From assembly GCF_026212465.1 (NCBI RefSeq), contig NC_080050.1, forward strand, positions 3,720,644 through 3,784,643: 64,000 nt of DNA, read 5' to 3'. Of the stretch, positions 10,412-27,576 are shown one piece after another (within the stretch, counting starts at the first letter, position 1; every line of letters begins with the position of its first letter). Position numbers and translations under genes: made by a program. The notes under the pieces were generated by a model. It was not told the DNA's origin. It worked only from the letters and a program-made list of their open reading frames with translations, and did no database searches. This DNA comes from Amaranthus tricolor (Eukaryota > Streptophyta > Magnoliopsida > Caryophyllales > Amaranthaceae).

Positions 10412-11382
10412 TGTGTTTTTATTTTGATATTGTCTTGTTGAGAGAAGATCTTTCACAAAAATTGCTAATATTTTTGGCTTTTCACGTTTTGTGCAACACT
10501 TCACTTTCAATCTTCTATAAGAGAGTCAAACATATACTCCATTGATTACTTCTTTTTGAATTAATTGCGAATTACAGTTTTAATATTTGTTCCTGTTGCG
10601 AATTACAGCATCGATGTTGTTTTTTTTGTGAATTACAACCTTCAAAGTAGCGTTTTGATCAGTATTCAAGCCAAGTGACCGAATTCATACAATATGACCG
10701 GTTAATCATACTTTTTCATCTTTAACTTCTCTTCTTCTCCTTGACTCATCCATTAACTTAACCAATTCTCTTTTCCTCCTCGATTGTTGCACATTAAAAC
10801 TTTAAGGTTTTTTTTTTAAAAAACTATGACTTCTAGCTCCTCTCATATAGGCACGATAATAATTGTTTTTTCTTTTAATTAAGAGTTTTAGGTTATTTCT
10901 TCTAGCCTTTATTCTATTATCACTCTATAAAAACTATAAAACTTTAATTTTTTCCAAAAAATTACATAAAATATACAAGACAAAAAATATATGGCAAGTA
11001 TCAAGTCCATATAAACTAGTTCTAAACATCATTAAAAAAAAGTAACATTACTACTAATGAGTGCAAATAAATACATTTATAAGACAAATAATTTTTTAAA
11101 ATAACTCAGTTTGTCTTTGACAAAAGAGTACAAATCTAAAACCACAATAAACTTGTCCTCCACGTGCCTGTTATCTCCACCCCCTTCAGTCTTTACTGGT
11201 CTGTCTTGTCTTTAGTCCTCCATTTCTCCTGCACCTTGGATTCTTCTCTTTTCTCCCTAAGACGCTGCCGTTTTACCTTTTCTTCTCCCAACGTTCTTCT
11301 TCTTTTATCCTCTGCTCTTCACTTTTTCCATCCTCAAAAACACTCAGCTGACAGCTCACTCTCTCAAAAACAAGCCCCAAAA
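10412..11382. other. Intergenic region and leader of patellin gene 1
   Basis: No gene is seen up to about 11160. The stretch 11164-11382 is pyrimidine-rich and is probably the 5' untranslated leader of the patellin gene that starts at 11383. It is open in the same frame upstream, but the ATG at 11383 opens the conserved MANENE-type acidic N-terminus and the residues before it are low-complexity. Confidence 0.5.
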
Positions 11383-13868
11383 ATGGCTAATGAAAATGAA
11401 ACTCTTCCTTCAACACAACAACTCACAGAATCTGAACCAAACCCAGAAGAATCTAAGCTACCCGAGAAGGAATCTCCGGTGGTGGAAGAGGAATCTTCAG
11501 TAAAGGATGGAACTTTAGCAGAATTGGAAACAAACCCACCTTCTAAAAATGAAGAAGAAACCTCAGAAAAAATCTCTGAATCTGAGACTTTGAAGGTTAA
11601 AGAAAAAGGTTCAGCCTTTATTCAATCTGCTGTATCTTTCAAAGTAGAAAGTAACTTACTTTCTGATCTTTCTGAATCAGAGAAGAAATCCCTTGAAGAT
11701 TTCAAGACCCTTCTCAAAGAATCAGTTTCTAACAAAACCCTTGTGCCAAAATCATCTGAACAACCTTCATCATCAAAATCTGAGGTTACTACTATTGAAT
11801 CTGCATTAAAGGAGGAAAACCCAGGTGAAGAATTTGATGGGGTTTCAATTTGGGGTGTACCTTTGTTTAAAGATGAAAGAACTGATGTGATTTTGTTGAA
11901 GTTTTTAAGGGCTAGAGATTTTAGGGTAAATGATGCATTTTTAATGCTGAAAAATACCCTAAAATGGAGGTCTGAATTTGGGATTGATAAATTAGTGGAA
12001 GAAGATTTAGGGGATGATTTGGAGAAAGTGGTGTTTATGCATGGACATGATAGGGATGGGCATCCTGTTTGTTATAATGTTTATGGGGAGTTTCAAAATA
12101 GGGATTTGTATGCTAAAACTTTCTCTACTGAGGAGAAAAGAGAAAAGTTTTTAAGGTGGAGGATTCAGTTTTTAGAGAAGAGTATTAGGAAACTTGATTT
12201 TAGTCCTGCTGGTATTAATACTATTTTTCAGGTTAATGATTTAAAGAATGCTCCTGGTCCTGGTAAAAGAGAGCTTAGATTAGCTACTAGACAAGCTCTT
12301 CATTTGCTTCAAGATAATTATCCTGAATTTGTTGCCAAACAGGTAGTTTTCTTGTAATCTAAATTCAGTTTCTTTTACCTGAATACTTGTATTTTTGTTT
12401 GTCAGAGTATATAACATATCATGGCCTCAACCATCAGCTTTTGGTCGAGTTAGTTTCATTTACAATTTTAAAGTGATAGAAAAGAGATAAGTTTTTAAGG
12501 TGGAGGATTCAGCTTTTTGTTTGTTAGAGTTTATTCAGTTTCATTTACAATTTTAAAGGGATCAATTAAAAAAAAGCTAATTATATGGGCACGTCTCTTG
12601 TGGTGAGATGGGGAGATGATCTCGTACAAGGCGAGCTGTACTAATTAATGCTAGTTTAGTCTAGAATTAAGTTGCATATTCTAGTTTAGTACGTGAAATT
12701 ATGGTGCATTCTTCCTGTGAAAAGTTGTAACCTTGTTGATTGTGAATATCCTTTGGTGATTAGATTCTTTCCCTTGTTAGATGATGGAAGATCTAATGGA
12801 TAATGGAAGGTCTAAATGTACACGTTCTTGCCTTAAATTTGTTTCACCATAAAGGTTGGATGCAAAAATGTGAATGTGATTCTACCTTTATAATTTCTTT
12901 TACATGCTATGCATCCTAAAATTAGAGTGCCTAATATGAAGAAACTCCATCCCATTGACTTTGCTATGATTGTTGTGAAAAGCTCTCACATGCAAAATAC
13001 AGACGTAGCAAATTCAATGAAACAGATGAGTACCAAAAAACTAACATTAGCCTTTTGAGGATTCGGCGGAGGTCTATACTTCTATATAACTAATATGAGT
13101 TGGAGAAAGTGATGGTTCCTAAATCTAATGGGTTGGTTTTTTGTGTGGTGCATTGAATTCTAGGTGTTCATTAATGTGCCATGGTGGTATGTGGCCTTTT
13201 ACACCATGATGAGCCCATTTATGACCCAGAGGACAAAGAGCAAATTTGTATTTGCCGGACCCTCAAAGACGGCTGAAACTCTATTCAAGTCGGTATCTAC
13301 ATATGCTCTTTTCCTTCATTTTCAGTTGATTCTAGTGGTTAAATTTAAAATAGGAACATGTCTTACGTGCAATAGGTATGTTTCTCCTGAGCAAGTTCCC
13401 ATTCAATATGGCGGATTGAGCGTTGATTATTGTGATTGTGATCCGGATTTCACCGTAGAAGATCTCGTAACAGCACTAAACCTCAAAACTGCTACTAAAC
13501 AATTTGTTGAAATTATATGTAACGAGGTATGTTAACGTTTTCCTCCCTTTCGGTTTTTATTTGATTGTGTGTGGTGTATCCCTTAAGTTTCGTCATCAAC
13601 ACGTTACGTATTGTAGAAATGTGTGATTGTTTGGGAGCTTCGAGTCGTGGGATGGGACGTGACTTATAGTGCTGAATTTGTGCCTAACCAAGATGGATAC
13701 ACCGTGATTATACAAAAGGCAACCAAGATGACCGCGAGTGACGATCCTGTGATTTCCGGAAGCTTCAAAGTCAGTGAAGTTGGTAAGATTGTCCTCACAG
13801 TCGACAACCCGACTTTCAAAAGAAAGAAACTCCTCTACAGGTACAAGGTGCTACCTTTCTCTGATTAA
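11383..13868 (+). CDS. Patellin-like SEC14/GOLD protein 1
   Basis: Four exons are inferred: 11383-12342, 13164-13288, 13376-13526 and 13617-13868, coding 495 residues. Donors and acceptors are GT-AG and phases fit. The acidic, disordered N-terminus (1-150) has a conserved VSFKVESN patch. It is followed by the patellin start SIWGVPLFKDERTDVILLKF (about 155-174), the CRAL-TRIO N-terminal helices (to about 225), the SEC14 lipid-binding domain (about 230-375, ending near FVFAGPSKTAETLF and SPEQVPIQYGG) and a GOLD domain (about 390-495, ELRVVGWDVTYSAEFVP to LLYRYKV). Patellins bind phosphoinositides and act at the cell plate, in membrane trafficking and at the plasma membrane. The domain order is complete and no frame damage is seen. 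A paralogue faces it at 27577-30610. Confidence 0.9.
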
Positions 13869-14782
13869 TCGTCTTTTTCAAGATCAATAATGGATTATGC
13901 CGGGCAATCTTATTATCGACATTGTTGCGACTTGTGAATGTGAGCTGATTCAACTTGTTCAATACGTAGATGGATTTCAGAAAAAATTTCGTTAAGTGAA
14001 AAATCTTCGTTTGATATATTTTTGTCTTTTTTCGTATATTCTGAAACCTGTGGCCCATTTTCTTTCGTTTTGGAGCTTAAGGCTAGGTTTAGTTGATGGA
14101 CAGCTCGAATGTTTTTTGTTTTGGTTTGTTGATGAAAATCGAACCCAAGAGTGTGTGTTGATTATAGTGTAAATGACTGTAAAAACGATGTATAACCTTG
14201 CTGTTTTTGATTTGTTTACTTCCAAGTTTTTTCGGATGTGCATATTTGAGCATATAGTTTATAATCGATAGGTCTAAATCGATTCGATTTTGCGGATATT
14301 TTGGTAACTTTTGTAGTAACATGTAGAGCCTTGAGCTCTCTTTTTCTTGCATTATAGTGTTGGATGGTCCTTCAAGAATTGTTGCTAAGTCACTTTCATT
14401 TGATGATATCATTGTTGGACCATCAGAGTGTTTCTTCTGTCACATGTAGTGATGTTGACATACATATTTGGTGCAATTGAGTTCATACTATTAGACCAGG
14501 GAAATAATGGGTCATAATTCGCTAACCTGAGAAAGCGAATTATGGTTGATTTTGATCTATTTTGTAGTCATTTTGAGCGATTTAGCTGTCGAATTATGTT
14601 ACACTGGTTAGTGACTCGGTTTTTCACTCTAGGCCTTGCTCATGTTCATGTCTTTAGCTTATGAATTAGTATTGTGACAATCGAGTTTATGTCATTATAT
14701 GGTGAGAAAGTCTTGTATGGATTTGTCCATACTATTTTAGTGTGCATCAAACTTAAAAGTGATTAAAAATAGTATTTTCTCC

Positions 14783-14851
14783 GCCCCATTAGAATTGCAA
14801 CATTTTAAAAGTTCGTATAGATTTATGTAATGTTACAATTTCAATGGGACA
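14783..14851. repeat. Short fold-back sequence
   Basis: CCCCATTAGAATTGCAACATT at the left is nearly the reverse complement of AATGTTACAATTTCAATGGG at the right, with a short AT-rich loop. It is probably a MITE relic of about 70 bp. Confidence 0.4.
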
Positions 14852-15145
14852 GATAAAAAGACTTTTAATAGTTGAATCTAAATGCACATAATAGGGGGAG
14901 TGATCTTGTAATTGATGTAATTTTTGAATGTTTTAGTATTATTGGGATTTTTTGGAGGGGTTCATCCTTCATTCAAGGTGATTTCACCTAAAATTAGGTG
15001 TAGTTGCACTATCCATTTATATGTCATTTGAAAAAATCCCAAGAAAATATGTTACCTTTGACATTATAGACAATTAGACATGAATGATAGTGTTAGGGAA
15101 TCCTTTTTATATACAAAATGATTTATGAGCCACCAAAACATTATA

Positions 15146-15419
15146 CTCCCTCCGAACCATTATAATAGTCTCATTTCCTTATTTGACAAAGTCTTTTTAT
15201 TTGTCCCATTTGTATTTTTGTCAATCTTTTTTTATCTAAATATCCTTAGTTTACACAAGTAATTACGAATATACCCCTATATACCTTACTTACCCAACCA
15301 CCCATCACTACTTACCCTTCACTACTTACCCATCACTATTTACCTTTTTTAATGGACCCTACACCATTCTTAATAACTGTGCTCAAGCAAATGGGACTAT
15401 TATAATGGTTCGGAGGGAG
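15146..15419. mobile_element. Stowaway-like MITE (Tc1/mariner type)
   Basis: The 274-bp element starts CTCCCTCCGAACCATTATAA and ends with its reverse complement, TTATAATGGTTCGGAGGGAG. Dinucleotide TA flanks both sides (15144-15145 and 15420-15421). The CTCCCTCCG end and TA duplication are typical of Stowaway MITEs. It carries no gene; the middle is T-rich with TACCCATCACTA repeats. Confidence 0.85.
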
Positions 15420-15421
15420 TA

Positions 15422-16430
15422 TTATTTTGAACATATGATCAAAATGCAGTTACAATTATGCGTCTCAACCTAGCACACTGCACACATTTTGTGAGGACTA
15501 ATTTTTGTTAAATTTTATTTTCCTTTTAATAATTTGAATATTAGTATTATTTGCTTATATTTAACTGTTTTTGCAATGTAATACACCTTATATTTAACTA
15601 TATCAAAGCATGTAATACACCTTATATGTGCAATGTGTGGTTGTCGTCTATGATTTTGTAATATATCTGTATAGACATAATTAGTAACACAAACTTATTT
15701 GATGTATTGGCGTATAAAAGTAAAGAGTCGTCGCTTATGGGCAACGAGTCGTGATTTCCTACTGTTTTCCAATTTGCGTTTTTATTTATTAGGCATATTT
15801 TATATTTGCTATATATTGCATATTGTCCCACTACTATACTTAGTATTTAGTATATATAATCTAGATGTTTATATACTCTAAATGTCCAAGACATCTTAGT
15901 CTTGTTTGGACTATCGTGCAAACGAGAATAGGGGCGTAGAGTACTCGTAGAATCACGCCTTCAAATATCCCCCTTTGGTGTTACATCCACTTCTAATGTT
16001 GCATGACAGTCATCTCCCTCTAAGGCATATTATAAAAATGTTAGCAAATTTAAGTACTTATTTTCATGCTTTTAAATTTCAAAAAAAAAAATGTAAATGA
16101 ATTGGAACTAAAAAATTATTGGTAAATTTTCTACGCCACCCTTGAAACAAATTTTAGACAAAAATTAACTAAAATATGCACATGATTTTCTCTGCATTAT
16201 CAACGCATCAAAAATGAAATATTAATAAGGTGTTTGGTATAAGATTTTAAGTTTTAAGTAATGGGTTTATTTATTTAATTTAATTTATTACGTCACTAAT
16301 AAATTAAACATAAGAGAATCATGAGTTAATTTAATGGTTAAATACTTTATCTTTTATTTATGTGATGTGATAGAGGTTTGTTCTCACTACCTATAGGAAA
16401 ATTTATTATCCCCTATTAATTTTCAGAGGA
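15422..16430. other. Intergenic, no gene seen
   Basis: AT-rich sequence without a supported ORF. A short stretch is repeated near 15560-15635 (TGTAATACACCTTATAT twice). Confidence 0.6.
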
Positions 16431-16437
16431 TATTTTC

Positions 16438-17060
16438 TCAATCCCCATGGGAAATCACCAGTAGCATGAGCAAGTCGATGATTTTGCTCAATCGGATAAG
16501 AAGAGGAGGGGAGGAAGGAGTTATTCCATAACCCGTGGCAGAATATCCTTTGTTGGAAGAAGGGCTGCTGAGCAACCAGTCCCCTTCAACATCTCTCATA
16601 ATATGTTCTACGCTGTTGAAAGCTAGATCCACAAGAGGTGTAAAATGCATAGCTAAAAAAACACCAGATGGTATCGGGCTAGAACAACCTGCTCCTCCTG
16701 ACTACCTTGATTCAGGGCCAAAGAATTTCTAGACGCTCCAATTTTCATCTCCTTGGTCCCATCGCTCAATGCTGACCTGGCAGCTTAAGCACAAATTTGA
16801 ATCTCCTCTATTTTTGAACCAAAATGAACTTAGGAATGCCCTCAATAGACAACGCGCCGCTTTACCTTGAAAGGAAAATGAGCTTTGCTCTTCTAGGCAT
16901 CACTTTAACTTTTTTTTTATTTCGTAATCTCCAGGGTATGATATCCTATAGCTTTACAGTTACAAGTCATTTTCTTATTACTTTAGGTCAACGAACGAGA
17001 TATCCAGCAAGAAGAAGAAAGGAAAAGGATTGAATAGAAGAACTCCCGAACATTTGGCAA
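16438..17060. pseudogene. ccmFN: Probable mitochondrial DNA relic with ccmFN fragment
   Basis: Base composition is less AT-rich than the surroundings. At about 16850-16925 (+) the frame reads APLYLERKMSFALLG followed by FFLFR, close to a stretch of plant mitochondrial CcmFN, a cytochrome c maturation protein, as I remember it. The reading frame is short and ends in unrelated sequence. The flanking part (16438-16800) has open stretches on both strands but I do not recognise it; it may be other mitochondrial DNA. Several differences from the mitochondrial version, including Pro to Leu, are what C-to-T decay would give. Identification rests on about 25 residues, so it is tentative. Confidence 0.45.
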
Positions 17061-17559
17061 TCTCATGCATGGGCTTGCTTTGATTATAACTAGAGGTAGG
17101 CTTGTTGTGTTTTTGCTTGATAGAGTATCAAGTAGAGCTACTGAAGCTCAAAGATTACCGTTGATTATGTAGTTTTATGATTTATTGCATATGAAGAGTG
17201 GGTTAGGCAACCCTTCCGTCAAGGTGGTGGAGACTTACTACCACCAGGCATTGTAAATAAATAGAGAGGAGAGTCCAATTGATATGTGGGTGCTCAGTGT
17301 ATGCAATACTTTTTATTATTTACTGTATGTCCCATTTACTTTGTAGCATTTTTTTATAATAATCACACACTCACACTTTTTGTCTTTTAATCTTATTCAG
17401 AAACTTATTTTTCTTTTTTATTTCAATTACTCATTGTTTCTGTCTACTTATATTTTGTATTATTCTCTATCTATAAATTAAATTTATACCATTAAAAAGG
17501 AGCAATTTCATCCGGGTACGTAAAGTGAAAGCAATTTAAGAATCCGAGATTTCGAAAAT

Positions 17560-18450
17560 TTGAAATAGATAAGCAAAATCAACAAAAAAAAGCATACAAT
17601 AAGATCCTGGGAAACTTATTTCCAAAAGTTAGCGTCTAGCTCTTCAAAGCTAGGTTTGGATTAGTTCGCACTTACTAATTTCGAACAAAGAGCACAGGTA
17701 AAAAAAAGTTAAGAAAGCTGTAACAAAGGAATTCCTGGTCAAACAGGGTTAAATCCTTGTTCGCAGTTACTAACTGCAAATAGCTTCCTTGACTTATTTT
17801 GACCAGTTTCACTTTGTTCACAGTTAATAATTAACTGCGAACAACCTCCTTGACTTTTTTTTGACTTTTTTGTGTGGCTTGTGGTCAAACTAGCCGTTAA
17901 TAAAGCCTCTATATATACTAGAACCTTGTAACTTATTTCATTCCATGCAAATTCAATCAAAGTAGCATCCAAAGGTAAGAGACTTTATCGCTCAAGTTGA
18001 TTGTTTGATGCTATTATTCAATTTATATTTAATTTTTAAATTTTATTATTGAATTTACTTAATGATTCTAACTAAAATTATTATGTTATTTCATTAGTAT
18101 ATCTCAAAGCCTCAATCAATGGAAGAGCTATGTCATTGTGGCCATGAAGTCGCATACGGTCGTGATTGTAACGATTTTGATCCTGGTCATCAATATGTTG
18201 CCTGTCCACTTTTTCAAGATGATGGTTGGGATGCACTTACTTAAGGTGGGTTGATCTAGAGGGCACCGAATGGCAAAAACACATCATTATTAAACTCGAT
18301 AAAGAGAATGAGGAGCTTAGAAACGAGATAGATAACTTGAGAAGGGAAACAATTGATAAGGCGCGTAAAAGTGAAGAAACCGAGAGGATTTTGAAAAAAT
18401 TTAAGAAGCAATCTTAGGTTGTGATTATTGTAGGTCATGAATGAACTATG
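17560..18450 (+). mobile_element. End of a second Mutator-type element with a GRF zinc-finger gene
   Basis: From about 17560 the sequence aligns with the terminal inverted repeats of the elements at 9726 and 53976: AAAATTTGAAATAGATAAG, then GAAACTTATTTCCAAAAG, AGCGTC and AGGTTTGGATTA. Three palindromes follow (17664-17686, 17759-17780, 17816-17842) and then a GRF-type gene reading inward. TIR to GRF start is about 560 bp, against about 450 bp at the right end of the 6-kb element, so this is the same end in inverted orientation. No second terminus was found, so the copy looks truncated near 18450. Confidence 0.6.
18119..18417 (+). pseudogene. GRF-type zinc finger/coiled-coil gene of the Mutator element, frameshifted
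   Basis: It starts MEELCHCGHEVAYGRDCNDF and continues to ACPLFQDDG in one frame. It then resumes in another from about 18226 as GCTYLRWVDLEGTEWQ. A one-base loss near 18224 explains the break. The pattern CxCG, then C, then C, then LRWVD is that of GRF zinc fingers. The C-terminal 50 residues are a charged coiled coil (LDKENEELRNEIDNLRRE). It aligns over its whole length with the gene at 59219-59536, including the ending KFKKQS. Such short GRF proteins are common in plant genomes and their function is mostly unknown. Confidence 0.7.
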
Positions 18451-18663
18451 TATTTGTAATCGATATTAATGAAATTATGTGGAATTTTCGGCATCATTTG
18501 CCCTAATTTTGTGAGTCGTTTTTGTTTGATATATTTTCAATAAAGGCATATACTAAGCTTTTACAACTCATATGATACAAATGTTTAAACCAGGCGGGAA
18601 TGATTCATCGTCAAAATTCCGAGCAATCATAAGTCAAAGCATGGAGACTATTAAAAAACTAAG

Positions 18664-22600
<3,937 letters not shown>

Positions 22601-22614
22601 ACGTAATTATAGTT

Positions 22615-22770
22615 ATCATCATCACATCTAATGTATTCCGCTTATAAAAGATATGATTAGGATCTGGAGAGGGGTGAAAGCCGACATACCATATGAGACC
22701 CTCAGTCGAAGAAAACCTGCAACTAAAGATGAAAGCAACGCAAGACGAGTAACAAAGCAAGACAAGTTAT
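22615..22770 (-). repeat. SINE-like repeat, copy 1 (inverted)
   Basis: GTATTCCGCTTATAAAAGAT followed by ATGATTAGGATCTGGAGAGG resembles the reverse complement of the copies at 24847 and 34196. The family has a GATGAT-type end. I cannot see internal promoter boxes clearly, so SINE is a guess from form and memory. Confidence 0.35.
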
Positions 22771-23894
22771 AAGGCTAATACCATAATCTACAGAAATACG
22801 AAAAAATGGAAAGAATTGATGAATAAGAAAAATTAAATATTGATGTCTAGAACACGAATACGACGTCTCCAACTAGTTTTATCTAAGTCAAGTCCTCAGA
22901 GATATGCAACTCATGTTATTCCTAATTTATTTCTACTCCCACGTTTTCTTAAGCCAATTGCAACTTCTCCTTTTATCAATAATGATATTTTCCACCCTTC
23001 TCACAGGCGCGTCAATAGGTGCAATCTCTAGTTTCGCTCTCAAAAACTGGTCTTCCTACGCAACCTCTAGGTATGCTCTCAAAACCTAGTCTTTCTACAC
23101 ACATTTTAAAACGATATTAATTTACTTTCACGCATCTTTGAAAGATAAACATAACCTCTATCTAGTCTCTCAAAACCCGAATCCTAATCTCAACCACATA
23201 AAATCCAAACTCGATAAAACTGACCCATAGGCCAATTGAGTAACCGAATATATAGCGCTTAATACTCCTATATTTCATTAAATAAGTGAAAAAAAATCCG
23301 ACCAATGGAATTGATGCAGCCAAAATGAAGAGAAAAGCATGTATCATGCATACATTAATGTTTAGGAGGTCCCATTGTTATTATAAATATTAAATCATCA
23401 AAGTTTGGGGAGTATGAAATAATTGACAAAACAAGAATCAATTAATACAAATAGCTAGGTCTATCTAATTAAAGCATTAATTTCCATCAATGTTTATGTA
23501 GTGGAGAAGGTAATACTAATTTAATGGGGACAAGATTATGCCAATATTAATTAGTAGTTTTATTACTAATTCTTAGATAAGTATCAAAAAACATTACATT
23601 AGCTCATCTTCCTATGACCACAAAAAAAATTTTAATATTATTTTTATTATAATATTTGTTGCTAGAATCTTTTTAAATTTTTCCAAAAAAAGTATCATAT
23701 ATATAATAACTATTTCATTTTAAAAGAACAACTTTTTTGAGAAAATATATGTAAAGTATTGTTAAAAAAAGAGAAGAGATGTCGAAAAATTATATATTCA
23801 GCTATTTATACGTCAAATGATGATGATTTAAAATGAAAATGATTAGACTAAATATTATGTTAATAAAAAAATTTTAATAAACAAATTATGCATG
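22771..23894. other. Intergenic, no gene seen
   Basis: Short open frames at 22840-23089 and 23162-23347 have no recognisable domain and no codon pattern I would trust. Confidence 0.5.
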
Positions 23895-23976
23895 CAATTA
23901 TATTATTATATGAGCCCAATTTGGTTCGAACGGTCCAATTATATTATTATATGAGCCCGATTTGGTTCGACCGGTC
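23895..23976. repeat. 41-bp tandem duplication
   Basis: Two adjacent copies of a 41-bp unit (CAATTATATTATTATATGAG, then CCCRATTTGGTTCGAMCGGTC) differ at about two bases. Confidence 0.9.
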
Positions 23977-24846
23977 CAATGCACAGATTTAACTTCCACT
24001 ATATAGCGGTGAGATTTGTTAGAGAAAAAGTGTATTGATATTGATTTTCCTCTAAATCGCTACTATTTAGGTTTTATGATCGACTTTTTTTTTTTTAAAA
24101 AAAAGAGAAGGTTACCTTAGTAATTGGGATTATTTAAATAATAAACTAATTGGAATTTTTTGACAAATTTTCCAAAAAAAAAAAAAAAAAAAGCATTATT
24201 GAGAATCTGATCATTCGATGTCATTTGGTATATCTATTTAGGTTGGAGAAAAGGTTGAAAATTTTTTGAAGGATAACATTTTTATTAATATATATAAGAA
24301 GAAGATAAGCTTCCACAAGCTATCATCCCTATCAGATTGAAACCTTAGTGAAATCACTTTGAAAAATTTGTCCCTACAATACATCATTGTTTTTTTATTT
24401 TTTATTTATTTTTATATCAAGGTTTTACAAAGATGGTTCAGCATATGTTTATGATGTTCATTTGAATAAAACTTGTTGAATAAAAAACACGCCTAAATAT
24501 TTTTGTACTTTATTTTAGCTTTAATCTAGTATATTTCATCTTAAATTCATAGAAAAATGTAAAATAAATAGATCTTAACACTTATTTTTCTAGTTTGTGA
24601 ATTTAACATTAAAAATAATATTTTCCTCTCAATATGTTCAATCCCAAATTTAAAATCACAAATGCATATCGTACATTTTAGTCCACGCTCTTATCTTTTG
24701 CAAGTTTCAAGTTTGATATAAAGTAATTCTTATTCAATCCCAATAATTTATGTTAAGGGTCAATCTTGTTTTGTAAGATGCAGATTTGTGGTTTTAGCTT
24801 TATTTAGTCTGTTTTGTGTTAGGAATTTTTGCTTCTAAAGACCATT

Positions 24847-24962
24847 TTCGAGTCGAGAGACTCTTTAGCCGCATCCTTCGTTATGTATGGGTTATCTTCT
24901 TCCTTTTCTCCCCAAACCCTGATCATAGTTTTCATGAGCAGAAGACACCGAGTAGATGATAC
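24847..24962 (+). repeat. SINE-like repeat, copy 2
   Basis: Shares GAGTYGAGAGACTC, TATGGGTTRTC, ACCCTGATCATA and a GATGAT end with 34196-34315. No protein. Confidence 0.4.
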
Positions 24963-27576
24963 ATATTGTTTGTGATAATGTACATTTAGAATTTGGACTT
25001 AATTATGTTTTAAGTATTAGTATTAGTATATTACTATATTCCCTCTGTTTCATTTATTAGGTTACATTTAAAATATTTCATATATGGAGAAAAAAATTTA
25101 AATATGATTTTTCATGGATACATAAAAGTTAAAATATATTTATGTAGGATTTGTTACAATTATCTTACGAAACAATTCTAAATTGGGGTAAATAACCAAC
25201 TAATTAATTAAACATTTATTTTCGTACTTAAAATGTTCACCTTTTAATGTATACTTTATTTTCGATGTTGAATATTAAAATATTCATATTTTTAATTGGG
25301 CTCTTTACGGATTTATAGCACCGTGAGACAATCTCATACATGAATTATTCAACGTAATTATAAATAATGAAACTCAAATTATGCTTGAAAATTATGAAAA
25401 AGAAAATATAATCAATAAAATAAAACAGTGAAACTAGGTTTTAAGTACCGACACCATTTCAATTATCCTTCATAAAATAACACTTAAAACTCGATTGTTA
25501 ATAAACCCCAAGTTCTCAAAAATATCGAGAAATATACTTTTATGTCCATTTAATTTGTATTTTCATTTTTTTGTCTTTATATTATCTTACTTCTAAATAT
25601 CACACCATGCACTTTAATCCACTGTAACTAGGAGGATGTATGGGTAAATAACGGTTATTTAAGAAAGTAATAAATCACGCTTATGTGTCCCTATTTCATA
25701 GGAGTGTTTTAGAGATTTTTATTTTATCTTTTTCTTATTTGTTTACTTTAATATTTTTTATTTTATCCTTATGTAATTATTTGTAAATAACCGTTATTTT
25801 TTAGAATTTTTTACTGTATCTACTATCCAAAATAGTTGTCACTTGTGACACAAGAGTAACATCTTAGATTCTAATTTATTTTCAGACAAAAAATCATGAG
25901 TTGTTTATCCTTCCTCCAACATTTCTAAAACCCTTGATTCCAATGCCCTTTTACAAAAATTTGAAGAAATAAAAAATTCACAGAAGCTAAAAAATGTTTT
26001 GGATCAAAAATGTTAGAATCTGAAAAGAATAATTGTCAAAAAGAAGATAATTAGAAACAATAGGAGCAAGTCTTTCACCAAACACATGATCCCAAATCCA
26101 ATCATTCAGACATGTTGCCTAAAACTTCAAGTTGGCCACATGTTAAGTTTCATCATCTTTGTAGGCCAAATGATAACAAAAAGCTTTTTGTTTTTCAATT
26201 TATTTAATTCATCCGTTATATATTAGTTGCAATATTGGCGAAAATGACATTTTTTTATTCATTTCTTTTAATTTTTGATTAGTTTTTAATTTATAAGTTA
26301 GAATACAGTCTAGTGAGATCTTGTTTGATTCATTTCATTGCAAAGGTTATTAATATCAAATTTTTATAATTTTTATTATACATAATTAGAGATATTAAGG
26401 ATTAAATTAGTGCATTGGACTGCGTGAAAAAGTAATGTCGCAAGTAAATTAGAACGAAGAAAGTATTTTCATGTATAATCAAATAGTTCTCTAGTTTTTA
26501 ATAGTTGGAACATTTCTGTTTTTCATATTATATTTTTAATTTCATATGATAAAAAAAATTTAAAAGGTTAATATTATGAAAATATACATTAAGACGAATC
26601 AAACAAGCTCCCACTTGACTATATTTTACATTATACATGGAGAAATATATACCAAATAAGATCAAGTTGTTGAACAGTAGTTGCTACAGGAACTGTTAGC
26701 AGCTATTAAAATTCGGAGGAAGTATATTATTTTGTCCCTTTAAAATAGTAGAAGTAGCAAAGAAAAAAATAAGTACTCTTATAGTTTTAAAGGAAATGTA
26801 AATATTTGATAATATATAAATATTATAATATAAAAATGAAATCAAAAAATAAAAATAATAGAAGTACAAAATAAGAAAGACAATTCAAAATAGAAATGCC
26901 GCTAAACGAGTGATACAGTCATACATAAGGAGTATAGAGTTTTTCTGTATGCGTCTTGTATAAGACCGTCTTATTATTTTGACGAACGAATATGCAGACT
27001 AAATTATCTATGTTTAAAAAAACTTAAATTAAATTAAATTAAACTTTAACAAATAATGTAGTTTACAAAACAATATGTTAAGTTTTAGGAATTTAAACCA
27101 TCATATTTTATTTTATTTTTTATTTCGTGTATTAATAAATTTAATTAATGAGTCGGGCCATTAAGATAATAAGAGATCTCAGCATTAAACCGTTACAATC
27201 AAAAATAATTGAGTACCAAGCAAACCTAGATTCCCAATATTGAGTATCTTTAAAAAAATCAATTTGACAAATAATAAAGATAACACAAACTCAACCATCA
27301 TAATTAAATTTACATAGAATATACAGACAAAAAGAGTTTCAATACACACAATTTTTGCACCCCTGTCTTCCTTCTGTATATATCCTCCAAACTTAAGCAA
27401 CACCCCAATAAAAAAAATATTTCCAAGAAAAAAAAACAAATTTAATAAATAATAAATTCCCAAAACTCCTTATCAAAGAAAATGTAATTCCAAAAAAGTA
27501 ATTAACAAAAGTTCTTATTAAAAAGTCACTATAATTTTTGAATAAATTGAAATTTCTCAAGTAATTATGAAAATAA
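24963..27576. other. Intergenic, AT-rich, no gene seen
   Basis: It includes fragments of the CTTGTATGAGACGGT MITE family (25319-25352, 26950-26975) and a one-sided CCCTCTGTTTCATTTATTAGG end near 25042. The last 100-200 bases are probably the 3' untranslated region of patellin gene 2. Confidence 0.55.

Noticed and set aside
16438..16732. Open frames on both strands as a separate nuclear gene
   Set aside because: No recognisable domain and no exon structure; more likely part of the organelle-derived or decayed segment.
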